From Asterella californica (taxonomy: Eukaryota > Streptophyta > Marchantiopsida > Marchantiales > Aytoniaceae), in NCBI GenBank assembly GCA_036924285.1, contig JAYKYS010000009.1:8184001-8248000 (forward strand): 64,000 bases of DNA, given 5' to 3'. Position numbers and translations under genes: made by a program. Under the pieces are notes generated by a model that did no database searches, was not told the DNA's origin, and worked only from the letters and a program-made list of their open reading frames with translations. Shown here piece after piece: positions 48,115-60,117 of the stretch (its first letter is position 1; each line of letters starts with the position of its first letter).

Positions 48115-51100
48115 CTTCGCGCACCGGGGCTCCCAAAAGATACCGAAAACGGAAAACGAGAATGAACTCTAAAACTCCCGGTACCCCTACATGCCCCCTG
48201 GTGACCAGGAGTTTATCAGTGTAGAGGAATATACGGAATGAAGGAGCTGGGAAGAAGGATGTCCTAAGATGACACCTGGAGCTTCCAAAGTAGTATACTG
48301 AGGGTACTTCTTCCAAATCAGTGAAGTTGGCTTTTATAAACTGGAATTGACCCGGCGTTGCGTCCTCTTCCAGTACCTCGATGACACCTAGGTTGCCTCT
48401 TGATAAATCATCCTGCGCCTAAAAAATTCGGAAGATAAGGACTTTCGTGTGACATACCTCATCTCACTGAGGTCTATCACTCCCCTTCCACACGAGGTAA
48501 ACTGAACAGTGTCAATGGCAAGAGACTATTTTGAACTAAGCATGGAGAGCTAACGGCAGAGAAGAAGACACATCAAACAAAACTGCGTATCTGTGACTAC
48601 TGATGGGTCACCAAGACTTCCACGGTAAGACCATCCCAGAAGACTTAGGGTAGCACGTGAGCCAATATAACCTGCTCTCCCCTAGTACACAAAGCAAGTA
48701 ATAAGCACTTAAAAAGTCCACCCAACATCTTGGCTGTGAAATATTTTTGACATATTCATGTTTGTTGAAGTATACATGAACAAACTATATTAAAAGTCAA
48801 AGGTTCAAAAATTCAAGTATACTTAGACGGCTGCGCTTTTGAACTCGTCCTCTGTACACAAGTGCTTCATGGCTGCGTCCCCTATTATGAACAGCTAGCA
48901 GTGAAGAGCACGACATGAACCTTCCAAGGTGCTGTTCACTTTGTAACAGAACCGACGATGAAACCAACCCAGACATAGACGAACCATTGAACAACTCTCT
49001 TCGACCGGAATTATTGTTCCTTCCTGGCAGTAATTCAGATTTCACGCAATTTCCACACCTCAAACTCTGCCACATTGATGCAAACTTGACAGGATACCGT
49101 ATATTACATGGCTCACAGACTTATCGGCTCGTAGATAGTCCCGAACATACGGTAACCAACACATGCTCCGGTCCTTCCTCTTCCTTTTCCCGTTCAGGAA
49201 GTTGTGCTGTCTCCTTCCCCTGTTAAAAAGCATACGGATGGTAAGGTTAACATCTCAAAGGATGACAGCTACAAGCCGAAGGTCTAACTCGATTTACCTC
49301 TATGTCCCACACAAAAATGGACTCTCCCGAAGTGTTACATTTCCTGTATACCACCATGCTTGATCAGCAGGCCCGTTATGCGGGTGAATTCTTTACTCTA
49401 ATGCTCAGGATGCAGCTTTCTGTCATTCGTCTCCATTTGTGCAGAATGCACTGACGTAGTCTACCTGGTAAGGCGATAAAGGACTTGCAACAGGTTTTTC
49501 TAAGCGTAACTCAGAGGGCCATTGAGTTTTAAAGAATTCTGAGATTTCAGCTATTCTCAGAACATAAGGAAGAAACGAACTCGAAATCAGACGGACCTGT
49601 GAGTAGCACAGAGAGAGACAGAGAAAAGAAAGAATAGATGCTTATGCTGCAGCGATTGATCCCATGGTAACTACGACAAAACGTGAAGGTAACCTTGTCG
49701 GAAGGTGTCTAACTGTCTGGCTAACTTAACCAGATAAGGATCACATCCAAATAACATGTATGAAACGAGCTTCTAACGTTTAGATGCGCGTACTTCTAGA
49801 AATCTCACGTTTTGTAATCACGTTGTCACGCATGGATGTAAGTAAAGTTGTAAAATGTCACTTCAGTAGCTATATTAGATGCTTTAGATAGTAGAGTTCT
49901 TGTATACGGTCATTTAAGACCGAATGAGTAAAGGCAATATGCTTCCAGCTACGGTACCTGGTGTGTATTCAAATTCGTCTTTCAGTATACGTTAAATTTT
50001 CACCTCAGGTTAAGTTAACTAGACAGGTACCTGATCTGCACTCATCTCGAATGTGTTTATCATTTTGCACTACTCTCCTTTGTGGGCTGACTATGGTCAT
50101 TACTAACAAAATTCCAGGTCCACGAGTGCGTCAGTCAGTGGTTCATAGCAGCTTCTGAATCAATCCAACAGCTAAACAGTACTAGAAATGAGCAGTACTT
50201 CTTGATCTGATCTCTCCATTCTTGATCTGATGTCCAAACGACGTTACACTATACGACTGGAAGTCACAGCTTGTATATAATCTTTTAGTGGCGTCGATTT
50301 ATGCAGTGCTATGAGGACTGCTATGGATTCCACGATTTTCCTCTCATTGCAGAGTTAAATGCGCTTAGCGCTCTACGGGACTCTTCCCGGAGTCATTTCA
50401 CCAGATTATATAACGTCCGACGATTACATATTTCGGCATCTTTAATCAGTTTCAAAATCCACAACTTCTCAAGAAACTCAAATTCTCAGCCGCACGTGAT
50501 CTCATCATCCCCCTTAGCGTTCTGGTGAATGAAATTGACGACAGCTTAATCAAAGGCAGAGCGGCCAAATCTGGATGTGCACTTTCAGATATACACGGAA
50601 GACTCTCACCATAACGCTGTCGAAAAGGGAGAGAACCCAAATCAGCGAAGCATGGATCTGATTGATCTGCTCTCGTCTCTTCCTCCCGACGCTGCGCCCG
50701 ACTGACTCCTTCACTACCTCGCCACTACAGTGCACCTCCAACAATGCTCCTCCGCTCAGGATTGCTGCTGTTTAGTGGGGCCCTTTCTTTCTCTCCCCTC
50801 TCTCATACCGTCACTTCATGCCACTGTATGCCACTTGCTCTCTCTCTCTCACTCTCTCTCTCTCTCTCTCGCCGTGCTACCAGTGAACGTTCCTCCGCTC
50901 AGGAATAAATCAACGATTACAGTGTCAACGCAGTCGTCTTGTTTCTTTGGTCCAAGCAGCGAACAGGACACCCCACACTAACAAGCATCAGCTCCACCTC
51001 TCTCCAACCTCCACGTCTGCTGAATTCTATTTGCTTTCCGCGTCCATGAAGATCCCATATATCCATTTTAACACCTTTCATTCATAGAAGAACGCGACGC

Positions 51101-51284
51101 AATGAATAGCAAACGGATGACTCCATCAAGCCGTACAAGGGAATGAGGGACCCCAAAGGCCAAGCAACCAACGCCTCGAAAGGAAGAAGAGAAAAACATG
51201 ACCCAATGAAAGCAAACATACGGAAAGACCTCATCAAGCCTTACAAGGGAAAGAATGAACCGAAGTGACAAGCAGCAAGAACAG
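48115..51284. other. Upstream region of the SET locus, no gene recognised
   Basis: This should contain the 5' UTR and promoter of unit A. Short open frames on both strands (such as 48915-49226) lack recognisable domains. The only clear structure is a CT simple repeat at 50838-50870. Confidence 0.5.
50838..50870. repeat. (CT)n microsatellite
   Basis: A run of CT dinucleotides broken by a single CA, flanked by CACTTG and GCCGTG. Confidence 0.95.
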
Positions 51285-52010
51285 CGGGCTAAGCCCCACT
51301 ATCAGTAGCGCTAAGATCGTCTATCGCACCTAGAATGTCGGACACCGAACATCAGTACTCCTGCAAACAACAAGTGCACATGAAGAAGCATCACCTACTA
51401 TGATTACCCTCTTGTGGACCGCGCCTGCTAAGTTCTTTGTAGAGCAATGAAAACTCGTTGTCTAGACAAATATAAGACAGAACGAAAGAAAAAGTGGTAC
51501 CTCCTGACGTCTCTCATGGTAAGCTCTGACACACTCTCGAAGAAAAATGTCGAACTCCGAAGCTGTCGATCCGTATATCTCCAAGACTAAATGGATGAAG
51601 CGATGTTTCACCTGCATACTTTTATACTTGGTCATCTTCGCTGCTGCCGTCACGCCTGCAGCTCATCCTGAGAGATGACTGATCATTTGTGCCGTCACTG
51701 AATCCCATGTCGGATCCGTGACAACCACATCTGTCACTAAGACATGATCTTCTCTCACCATGTACAGGTCAACTCTCACTGACCCTCTCGTCTGAAAGAC
51801 ATATCAACACTCTCTCTACGTCATGTGATCCCTCTCTCGTGCTAAAGCAAACATGACGTCCCTGATGACATTGTGGGTAGCTATCTGCTCTCCACCGTGA
51901 GGACAGCGAGCAAGGTGACGACACGTAATATCGAGCAAGACACCGCACTCGCAGATGGACAGTGCCGAAGTAACAGCCTGGACCAAGCCTAGACGAAACC
52001 TCATCGTTAT
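51285..52010 (-). pseudogene. LINE-like element, 3' coding end (cysteine-rich tail)
   Basis: Minus-strand 52004-51816 reads CECGVLLDITCRHLARCPHG then GEQIATHNVIRDVMFALA, the Cys/His-rich tail found after the reverse transcriptase of some non-LTR elements. Further on, 51653-51462 reads KHRFIHLVLEIYGSTASEFD and FLRECVRAYHERR, its continuation, now in broken frames. The end at 51285-51345 (CTATCAGTAGCGCTAAGA) recurs at 57580-57630. The family call rests on this tail and on the companion fragment at 56.7-57.1 kb. Confidence 0.6.
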
Positions 52011-52244
52011 AGAGAAGATAGTGGGTGCGAGTCGAAACGCTCTAATGCAAGGTCGAGCTATGAGTCAAAAGCTTGTGTCCTTGTCCGAACAAGAACGAAG
52101 TCGAGCTCTAGTATCCCGTGAGATGGAAGGATCCACTAAGAGCGCATGAAGAACCCGCTGGAAGTGGCATCCCGTTAGAGATGACAGTAGTCCGTAAGAT
52201 CCATCGGTAGCTAGGGTATCGAATCGAGGATGTGTCTCACGTTA

Positions 52245-53690
52245 TCGTGTCAGATATTGCATGAAGGATGTCCAAGAAAACACGAGGTTCCTAACTGTAG
52301 AGATGTAGTGTGTTGAACAGAGACAAGAAAGAGAGAAACAAGCACAAAAACGAACGTCGCAATATATACCAACTCTCAATGTACATACACTGCTTGTTCT
52401 TTCTCCTAAGAACTCAAGATTGAAAAACATACCAGAGCATTCTGTACTCTGCTTCAAAATCCTCTACAATGAGTCACTGAATCTCAATCCAGATCCAAAA
52501 CTATCGAAGAGTAGCTCAAAGCAAGAGAAACATCCTTTTGCTAACAAAAAGAGTTACCCCCATTATCATACGATTTGAACCCAAGTCCAAACAACATTCA
52601 TGTACAAAGCTCTTAGCTCTTACAAGGTTATGTATAGCTACCACAAGCTATACATAACCAACTAGAACTCCAACGAACTAAAAAAGACGAAAACTGTAGC
52701 GGAAGAACCAAAAAATGTCTATTTGAGAACTTTCTTCTTTCGCCAAACAGTCTTCAGATGTCGATAAGGTCTTCTTCCCTGACTCCGTTGGCCCAAGAAA
52801 CCTTGAGATCCAACTCCCAACAGCCAAGATATCGCTGATTTTTGATCGCTGATGACCGAATCTTCAAAAACTCCTCCTTGCGGCTTAAAACGACACACAT
52901 CCCGGATCGTCTGATCTGATATCCGTCTTCTCTGGTAGGTAGATCTAGCTACCTTGAACCCAACGAGACTCCAAACAAGCCGTTTGGATTTCTCCTCGCA
53001 AAACTACGCAAGAATTTTGATCATATGATGTGCAAAACTGACGTAAATCGACTCCCTGCAACTCAAACTCGCTCACCACATCCAAACCAACAACCCAATC
53101 CACATACGGTCTTCTCTTATGTGTAGATGAAGACTCCAACGAAGAGCTTGGCTCACCGATCGTGAAGAACAACTCAACTTCAGATCAGAGACGGACGAAA
53201 ATCTGAAGTAAGCATTTTTCTACGAGTCAATTTCACTCAGAACTCTCAAACCGTCCGGTGAAACTTCGTATCGTCTTCAATTTCCTAAAGAACTCGACGT
53301 TCTGATCTCGATGGATCCAAGGACAGCAAGTTTGGACTCCGGAACGGTCCGAACGGTCCAACTCTCCTTCACAGATCATTGAAGCACACTAAATCCTCTT
53401 TCTACATCTCAATTTTTCTTAGAACACACTCCTCGATCCCCTCTTCACAAACCATCTTAACCAACGAGTAGCCTGCACAGATCTGAATCCAATGACACCT
53501 TGCGTGCATGCATTGGACTTCCCAATTCTCCAAACCGTCCATGACATATCGCAAGAACAAGTTAGTCCCTTAAGTAACTTCCTTACGGCAGTCACAGTAC
53601 GTACCAATTTTCTCAGATAATGAAGAAGCAAGCCCCTTGCGTCCTTAGTATAGCGCCTGGAGCTACAAATACACAGTCAGCAAAAGTAAA
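52245..53690 (-). repeat. Gypsy element B LTR, inverted partial copy
   Basis: The minus strand matches the right two thirds of the LTR at 54330-56363, from the GACGCAAGGGGC region down to the ATCCTTCATGCAATATCTGA end at about 52245. It lacks the LTR start and the 157-bp array. With the copy at 54330 it forms a head-to-head pair with about 500-600 bases of unassigned DNA between them (53690-54200, including a T run at 53862-53871). Confidence 0.8.
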
Positions 53691-54199
53691 CTATGGCCGG
53701 GATTGTAAATATTTTCAGGAGAAGGTTGAGAGGATGATGCTTGGAAGGTTGCAAGGGTTTTCAGAAGAAGATATCAGGGAGGATGATGGTTGAGGAAGAT
53801 ACTATTCTACAGCGAGACAATGATGGTTGCAGTTGAGGATTTTGTTGCAGCAGTGTGGTTCTTTTTTTTTTTCAGAAAAAACAAAAAAGAAAAGAGGATT
53901 ACGTACAACGACATGTACATGCTTGAGGTTGAGGGTTACAGTCAGGATACGGATGATGATTGACAGGATGGGGGATGTCTACTACGACACTTGGGTCACA
54001 ACCTTGACAGTGAGGTTCTACAAGACGGGTGGAAGACATTTCTGTGGTATGATGGGTTATTCTTTCTATGTCTTCGCATATTGAAGATGTGTAGATTTAG
54101 AGAGGGTGATTGGATGGGAGGTTTGAGATGAAGGTCGATGAGCATGGATCTAGGGAGGATCATGGCAAGGTAGCAACTTCAAGATGACGATCGAGTTGC

Positions 54200-56363
54200 G
54201 GACTTGAGGATGAGGTTGATTGAGATGGGAGGGAGGATAACAAGATGGGAATGAGTGTGCGTGCCGGTCCACTCCTTGGTTGGTATATCTGGTGCATACC
54301 GGAGGATCCACAGGTTCAGAGGGGGTGGATGTCGTGTCGTGGACCGGCTCCTACATGAAATTCAAACTTCGATGCTTGTCGCTCCAAAGACACTCATGAG
54401 AAGACAAGCTAGGCCCCAGCTTACGAGTTTTTGGCACAATCTCAGATCTCCATTTTCATCGCATAGATGGGTAGAGCTCCTTGTCAGCTTTCCACAGGCA
54501 CTTTGTCTACTTCGTTTGGATGCCTAGTGGAAAAGTTACAGGATTCGAAAGATGGAGAAAATAAGCTAGGCTCCAGCTTACGGGTTTTTGGCACCACTTC
54601 GGATCTTCATTTTTATCGCACCAGTGGATAGAGCTCCTTGTCACCTTTCCATAGGCACTTCATCTACTTCGTTTGGACGCCTAGTGGAGAAGTTACAGGA
54701 CTCGAAAGATGGAGAAAACAAGCTAGGCCCCAGCTTACGGGCTTTTGGCGCAACTTCGGATCTTCACTTTCATCACATGGATGGGTAGAGCTCGTTGTCA
54801 GCTTTCCATGGGCATCTTGTTTACTTTGTTTGGACATCCAGGGAAGAAGTTATGCGATTTGAAAGAAGGTAATATCAAGCTAGGCCCTTAGTTACTTGCT
54901 GACTGGGTATTCAGAGCTTCAAGCGTTATATCAAAGACGCAAGGGGCCTGCTTCTGATTATTCAGGAATTCAGGAGAGAACTGTACGTACAGAGACTGTT
55001 GCAAGGGGGGGGTGCTTAAGGGGTTAGCTTGCGCCTGCGACCTGTCAACGGACGGTTCGGGAGATTTAGGAGTCCAATGCAAGCGCGCAAGGCGTCGTTG
55101 GGTTCAGATCTGTGCAGGCTACGCACTGGTTCAAACGGTTTGGGAAGAGACGGATCGGAGAGTGTGTACTGAGGAAAATTGAGACGGAGGAAGCAGATTT
55201 GATGTTTTTCAGTTACCTGTGAAGGAGAGTTGGACCGTTCGGGCCGTTCCGGAGTCCAAACTTGCTGTCCTTGGATCCAACGGGATCAGAACACCGAGTT
55301 CTATAGGAAATTGAAGACGATACCAGTTTTCATCGGGCGGTTTGGAAGTTCTGAGTGAAATTGGCTCGCAGGGAAGCGCTTACATCAGATTTTCGTTCAC
55401 CTGCGACCTGAGGTTGAGCTGTTCTTCGCGATCGGTGAGCCAAGCTCTTCGTTCTTGATGCCTACGCGATCAGGGAGTCTTCATCTACTCATAGGAGAAG
55501 ACCGTGTGTGAATTGGATTGTTGGTTTGAGTGTGGTGAGCAAGTTTGAGCCGCAGGGAGTTGATTTACGTCAGTTTTTTGCAACCTGCGGCCAAATTTCT
55601 CGAGTGGTTTTGCAAGGGGAACTCCAAACGACTTGTTTGGAGTCTCGTTGGGTTCAGGGTAGCTAGATCTATCTGCCAGCGAAGACGGATATCAGTTTGG
55701 ACGATCCGTTTGTGCGGTGTGAGCGGTTTTAAGCCGCAGGGAGGAGTTTTTGGAGGTTCGATCACTTGCGACCGAAAATCGGCGATATCTCGGCTGTTGG
55801 GAGTCGGATCTGAAGGTTTCTTGGGTTAACGGAGTCAGCTGAGGAGACCCTATCGACATCTGAAGTCCATTCAGCGAAAAGAGGAAGTCCACATATAGGC
55901 CTTTTTCGGTTTCTTCGCTACGGGTTTTGCTCTTTTGAGTTCGTTAGAATTCTGGTTGGTTGTATACAGCTTGTGGTAGCTAGCTTTAGCTAAGAGCTTA
56001 TACATGGATGTGGTTTGGACTTGGGTTTGGATCTTGTGATACTGCTGTGGCTCTGTTTGTTAGCAAAGAGAAGTTTCTCTTGCTTTGAGCTACGCTTCGG
56101 TGGTTTTGGGCCAGGGTTGCAATTCAAGGGTTGTTTTCAGGGGCTTTTGAAGCAGGTTACAGACCGCTTTGGTCTGTTTTTCAATTCTGTGCTCTTAGGA
56201 GAAAGAACCGGCAGTGTACATACATTTGGGAGTGTATATATCGCAGCATTCGTTTTCGTGGTTGTTTTTCTCTGTCTTGTCTCTGTTTCAACACACAATA
56301 TCTCCACAGCCAGGAACCTCGTGTTTTTCTGGACATCCTTCACGCAAAATATTCGACGCGATA
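54200..56363 (+). repeat. Gypsy element B LTR, longest copy, with internal 3' end
   Basis: The segment from about 54200 to 54329 matches the last internal bases of element B, including a polypurine tract (GTTCAGAGGGGGTGGA). The LTR runs from TGTCGTGTCGTGGACC at 54330 to about GACGCGATA at 56363, roughly 2.03 kb. It is the most complete LTR of this family here. It shows a TGTACATACATTT and TATATATC promoter-like region near 56214-56240. No internal coding sequence follows. Confidence 0.85.
54405..54880 (+). repeat. 157-bp tandem repeat array in LTR
   Basis: The marker AAGCTAGGC and its variants recur at 54405, 54562, 54719 and 54876, again exactly 157 bases apart, as in the two other LTR copies. 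Confidence 0.95.
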
Positions 56364-56513
56364 ACGTAGCCCCGAAAAATAACTTAAATCAGCTAGAAAG
56401 CGTGCATGGGTGACACGCAAATACAACCCATGAGCTTAAACCTTATCAACACGGTAATCAACCTACTAAGACTCAAAATATATAACGTCTTCCAAAAATG
56501 GACTTCTCTGAGA

Positions 56514-56673
56514 TCTTAACTTCACTCAAAGAGACTAACGCCTAACAGAGAAGTGAATCATTTACTATGTGAAATGATTCACATCACGACATCTCTTAAC
56601 TTCACTCAGAGAGACTAACGCTTGACAGAGAAGTGAATCATTTACTATGTGAAATGATTCACATCACGACAAG
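56514..56673. repeat. 80-bp tandem repeat, two copies, each with a hairpin
   Basis: Units start TCTTAACTTCACTCA at 56514 and 56594 with only a few differences. Each contains GTGAATCATT-loop-AATGATTCAC, a perfect 10-bp stem. Confidence 0.92.
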
Positions 56674-56679
56674 AGAATC

Positions 56680-57135
56680 TCCAAAGATTGACCGCCACCT
56701 CCCGCTGTCCTCCTCTGCCTCCTCGAGTATAACGAAGGCACCAACGAGGAAGTAGGAGAAAAAGTAACCACACCACCTCGTCCTTGGTATTCCGTGCTAA
56801 CATGTCGAGGGGTAGACAGAATGCATGTCTCACCTCGTCATGAAGAGCACGAGGTAACCTATGGAACAAACATGGACAAGAGAAATTCGTCTCGAACAAT
56901 CTCATAATAGTGCCAGAGTGGACTCTCAACCACTTCCATGACTCAGGAAGAACTCTAGGAAGAAGAGCTAATGGTGCCGTAATGACTACACGTGTAGACC
57001 TCCGCTCTCGGCTAACCTGGGCGTCTCATGTGATCGTATCATAGCTCTTGTGCATCTTTCTCACATGAGATTTTACCCCTTGCGAGATAAATAACTGATT
57101 GCACACCGGACATGGTGAGTCTCAAATCAGTCTCA
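56680..57135 (-). pseudogene. LINE-like element, 5' coding part (C2H2 finger)
   Basis: On the minus strand near 57115-57050 a C2H2 finger reads CPVCNQLFISQGVKSHVRKM followed by H. Further on, 56875-56700 reads ALHDEVRHAFCLPLDMLARN then VVWLLFLLLPRWCL, recalling the segment before the reverse transcriptase in some non-LTR elements. Frames are broken. The matching C-terminal tail lies at 51.3-52.0 kb in the same orientation, with gypsy LTRs between. Confidence 0.55.
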
Positions 57136-57569
57136 ATCTCATGAGAAAGAGAGAGTACCCATAGCTAGAAAAAAAACGATATCTGATCAAACGGTACTCG
57201 TAATAAAAACATCTCAAGAAAGTACCCACCATAAAGAATAACCGTGATAAGATGAAGAGAAAAAAAACTAAATAAATGTAGCAAGAAGTCCCTCAGAAGT
57301 CTCTCAAAAACCTTAAACAAAAGACTCTATAACCCTAAAACTCTCAAAAATGTAAAACTATTTAATACTCACTCATTTCTCCACAAAATGTATCAATTCT
57401 AAGACCAGAAGAATCAGAAAACAAAAATGGAGATGAATATATAAAACCACTGCAGTATTTCACCCCACCACCCTCCCCTCTCTCAAAAACACTCATTGTC
57501 CGCTATCCTCTTCCCTCCCGCACTCCCGTCTCCGCTCTTCCGTGCGCACATCCTCCAAAAGGAAGAAGA

Positions 57570-57635
57570 ACATCGGGGCTAATCACCGCTATCAGTAGCT
57601 CTAAAGTCACCTATAGCTCCTAAAATATCATCCAT
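57570..57635 (-). repeat. Second copy of the LINE-end sequence
   Basis: GGGCTAATCACCGCTATCAG and the following CTATAGCTCCTAAAATATC match 51285-51345 with several differences. This suggests the 3' end of a second LINE copy lies upstream of the C2H2 fragment. Confidence 0.5.
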
Positions 57636-57639
57636 CAAT

Positions 57640-59870
57640 GTACCATCCTTCTATTTGTTCCACTCTCTACTTCCTCTTCCCTTCTCTTCCTCTCCATTCT
57701 GATCATTGCGCCCTTTCATTTGCTGCAGGCCTGCTGACTGATTGAAAAGGGAGTTGTCTATCAGTGAGTCGACAATCTAGTGCTTGGCTGCTGCCAGGAC
57801 AGTTCGCAATTTGCAACATTATGCGGTTCTTCATAGTGTGTGGAGTGAACCTGAAATTTCAAATTTTGGTATTATGTCCTTCAAGAAGAAAGTTAGATGG
57901 AGGAAAGAATTTTACCTCTTTCAGATTGGATCAGTTTTCTCTAAAGAAAACGTTTTCCAAAGAAAGACAAGGTGCTTTGTATGTAGTGGAATGCGAAGCT
58001 ATGGATTTGGTACAATCAAGAAAGTGAACATGATGAGGGACATGAGAGCAAATATATGACAATGCATGTGAAGTCGAAACAGAAAATGATCATTTATTTT
58101 CATTTTTTTATCTTCATGGAAAGTCGACGGTTAGCTATGTAAATGCATAGCAAAATATGTCCATGATGAGAAACAGATGTGAACAGAGAGCGCACACGAA
58201 TGGAATGTAATATCGGACCGTATGATGGAGCATGCATAATAATCACCTTCTCATATAGAAATCAACTATAATATTTCTGTAGTTGATAATTCTTGACTTG
58301 AATCACAATCTAAGATATGGGTTTTCAAGTTGGAATTTATAGCGTCAGCCTATTGGTTTTATGATTTTTTTATTGCTCTTTAGCAGAGTGTGAAAGACTA
58401 CCATGGTCACGAGATATGTCAACAAAGACGTCCCCTAGACGATTATTGATACACATTCAAGCATAAGATCTATTATATTCAAACTATTTGTTGATTTTAA
58501 CCATTGAGCATTGATTTATCAGTTAAAAAGATGAAAACGTGTGGATATGGAAAATGTTTTCTTTCTAGGGTGTGATTTGATGTTAGCTGGACAGATTTTG
58601 TATTATTTTGACTCCTTGGTCATCTCGCTTATTTCTTCAGTTCTTCTTTGTAGGTCTAGTCCAGATTTTCTCAGTCGATAGGCTAATGAATGAATCTCTG
58701 TCTTCGTAATGCTTTAAAACTAGATCGATTTTCTTATCAGCAGCCATCTCATTTTAATTAGATTTTAGATTTCATCAGTTTATTTGTTCTGCATTTTTGC
58801 TAGGAAACTACTAGGAAACGTTACTGGAATCGAACACTGTATTTTGCCCAAGGAGATGGAATACAACTTATACCTTTACAGCGGGGGCCTAGTCCGTTGT
58901 TCAGTGTATAAATTCTCGGAAAATACTTGGAATTCAAGTAGAAAGGATGTGCATCCCGGAGATACTAAAGGCATATGAGAAGTCCTGTAACGTACTTTAA
59001 TACGTGTCAAAGATGATGATGCTTCTAGATGGGGAAAAATAAGAGTCATAGACGGTTCACTCTTATTAACTCCAAGAAGAATGAATCAGGTAATGCACAT
59101 ACATCGAATAATATAATATGCACCCAAGTTCACTGAAGCAAGAACGTTTACAAGAATAGAGGGGCCGGAATAAGGGAAAAAATCATGGAGGAGGGTCGCC
59201 GTGCCGCTTCTTTTAACATGTGCCGTATTCTTTCCAGGAAATACATATTGAGGCGATATGCATATAGGCCATGGTAGAATCCCCTTAATATGCCTGTGAA
59301 GCATACAAATAAACTCCGGGGATCTTTGTTCTCTTTTTGCAAAAACATATATACACATTATGTAAGAATTTTAGGTTAAATAAATATGAAATTCATTTAT
59401 ACATATTAAGTGAACCAGGACTTGCGGCAGATCCACGTATAACCATAACCATAGCGTGTGAGGATTCTGTTCCAAAACTACAACACCAGAGACCCAAATG
59501 AATAAACATTAAATTCTGGTAGACATTAATCGCATACTGGATTAATAAAATTTACTAGTTCTGAAGATCCAAAAACCCATGTCGATGGAACTCCACATCG
59601 AGTCAAATAATATGCATGCAACTTCAACTTCGGGGAACTTCTGTTCGTTTATTGTTATAAAAAATTATAAATATTAAAAGAAAAATATATACTAAATAGA
59701 TATAAAAAGTTAAAATGTTATATAAATATTATTTGTTAACTTATGCCTGGAAACACAGGAAGAATTAGAGAAAAACCATAAGCACTGAGTCAACTCTCGT
59801 GCTTCAGAAAGTACAAGAGCGGGAGGCTAATACGTATTCATTAATTCACTACTGTATTCAGACATTAATT
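57640..59870. other. AT-rich intergenic DNA, no gene recognised
   Basis: Open frames such as 57764-58027 lack domains, conserved motifs or supporting splice structure. Stretches at 59640-59740 are nearly pure A and T. Confidence 0.5.
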
Positions 59871-59877
59871 TAATATT

Positions 59878-60117
59878 TAACCTTTCCGGTGGGAAAGGTT
59901 AGATATTAAATTAACATGCATTTCCCTTCTTCCGAACTCGGAAGGGTTAGGTATTAAATTAACATGCATTTCCCCTCTTCCGAGTTTGGAAGAGGGTGAA
60001 TATGCATGATTGAAATCGAGTCAAAAATGCTCCTCTATCACATTTCCCCCTCTTCCGAACTCGGAAGAGGGTGAATATGCATGCTTGAAATCGAGTCAAA
60101 AGTGCTCCTCTATCACC
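59878..60117. repeat. Cluster of four hairpins within direct repeats
   Basis: Four stem-loops follow each other: AACCTTTCC-GGTG-GGAAAGGTT (59879-59900), TTCCGA-AC-TCGGAA (about 59929-59942), CCCTCTTCC...GGAAGAGGG (59973-59996) and CCCTCTTCCGA-AC-TCGGAAGAGGG (60048-60071). They are embedded in direct repeats: ATTAAATTAACATGCATTTCCC twice (written here as its 20-base core plus CC), and a unit of about 75 bases starting TGAATATGCATG at 59997 and 60072. Confidence 0.85.
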
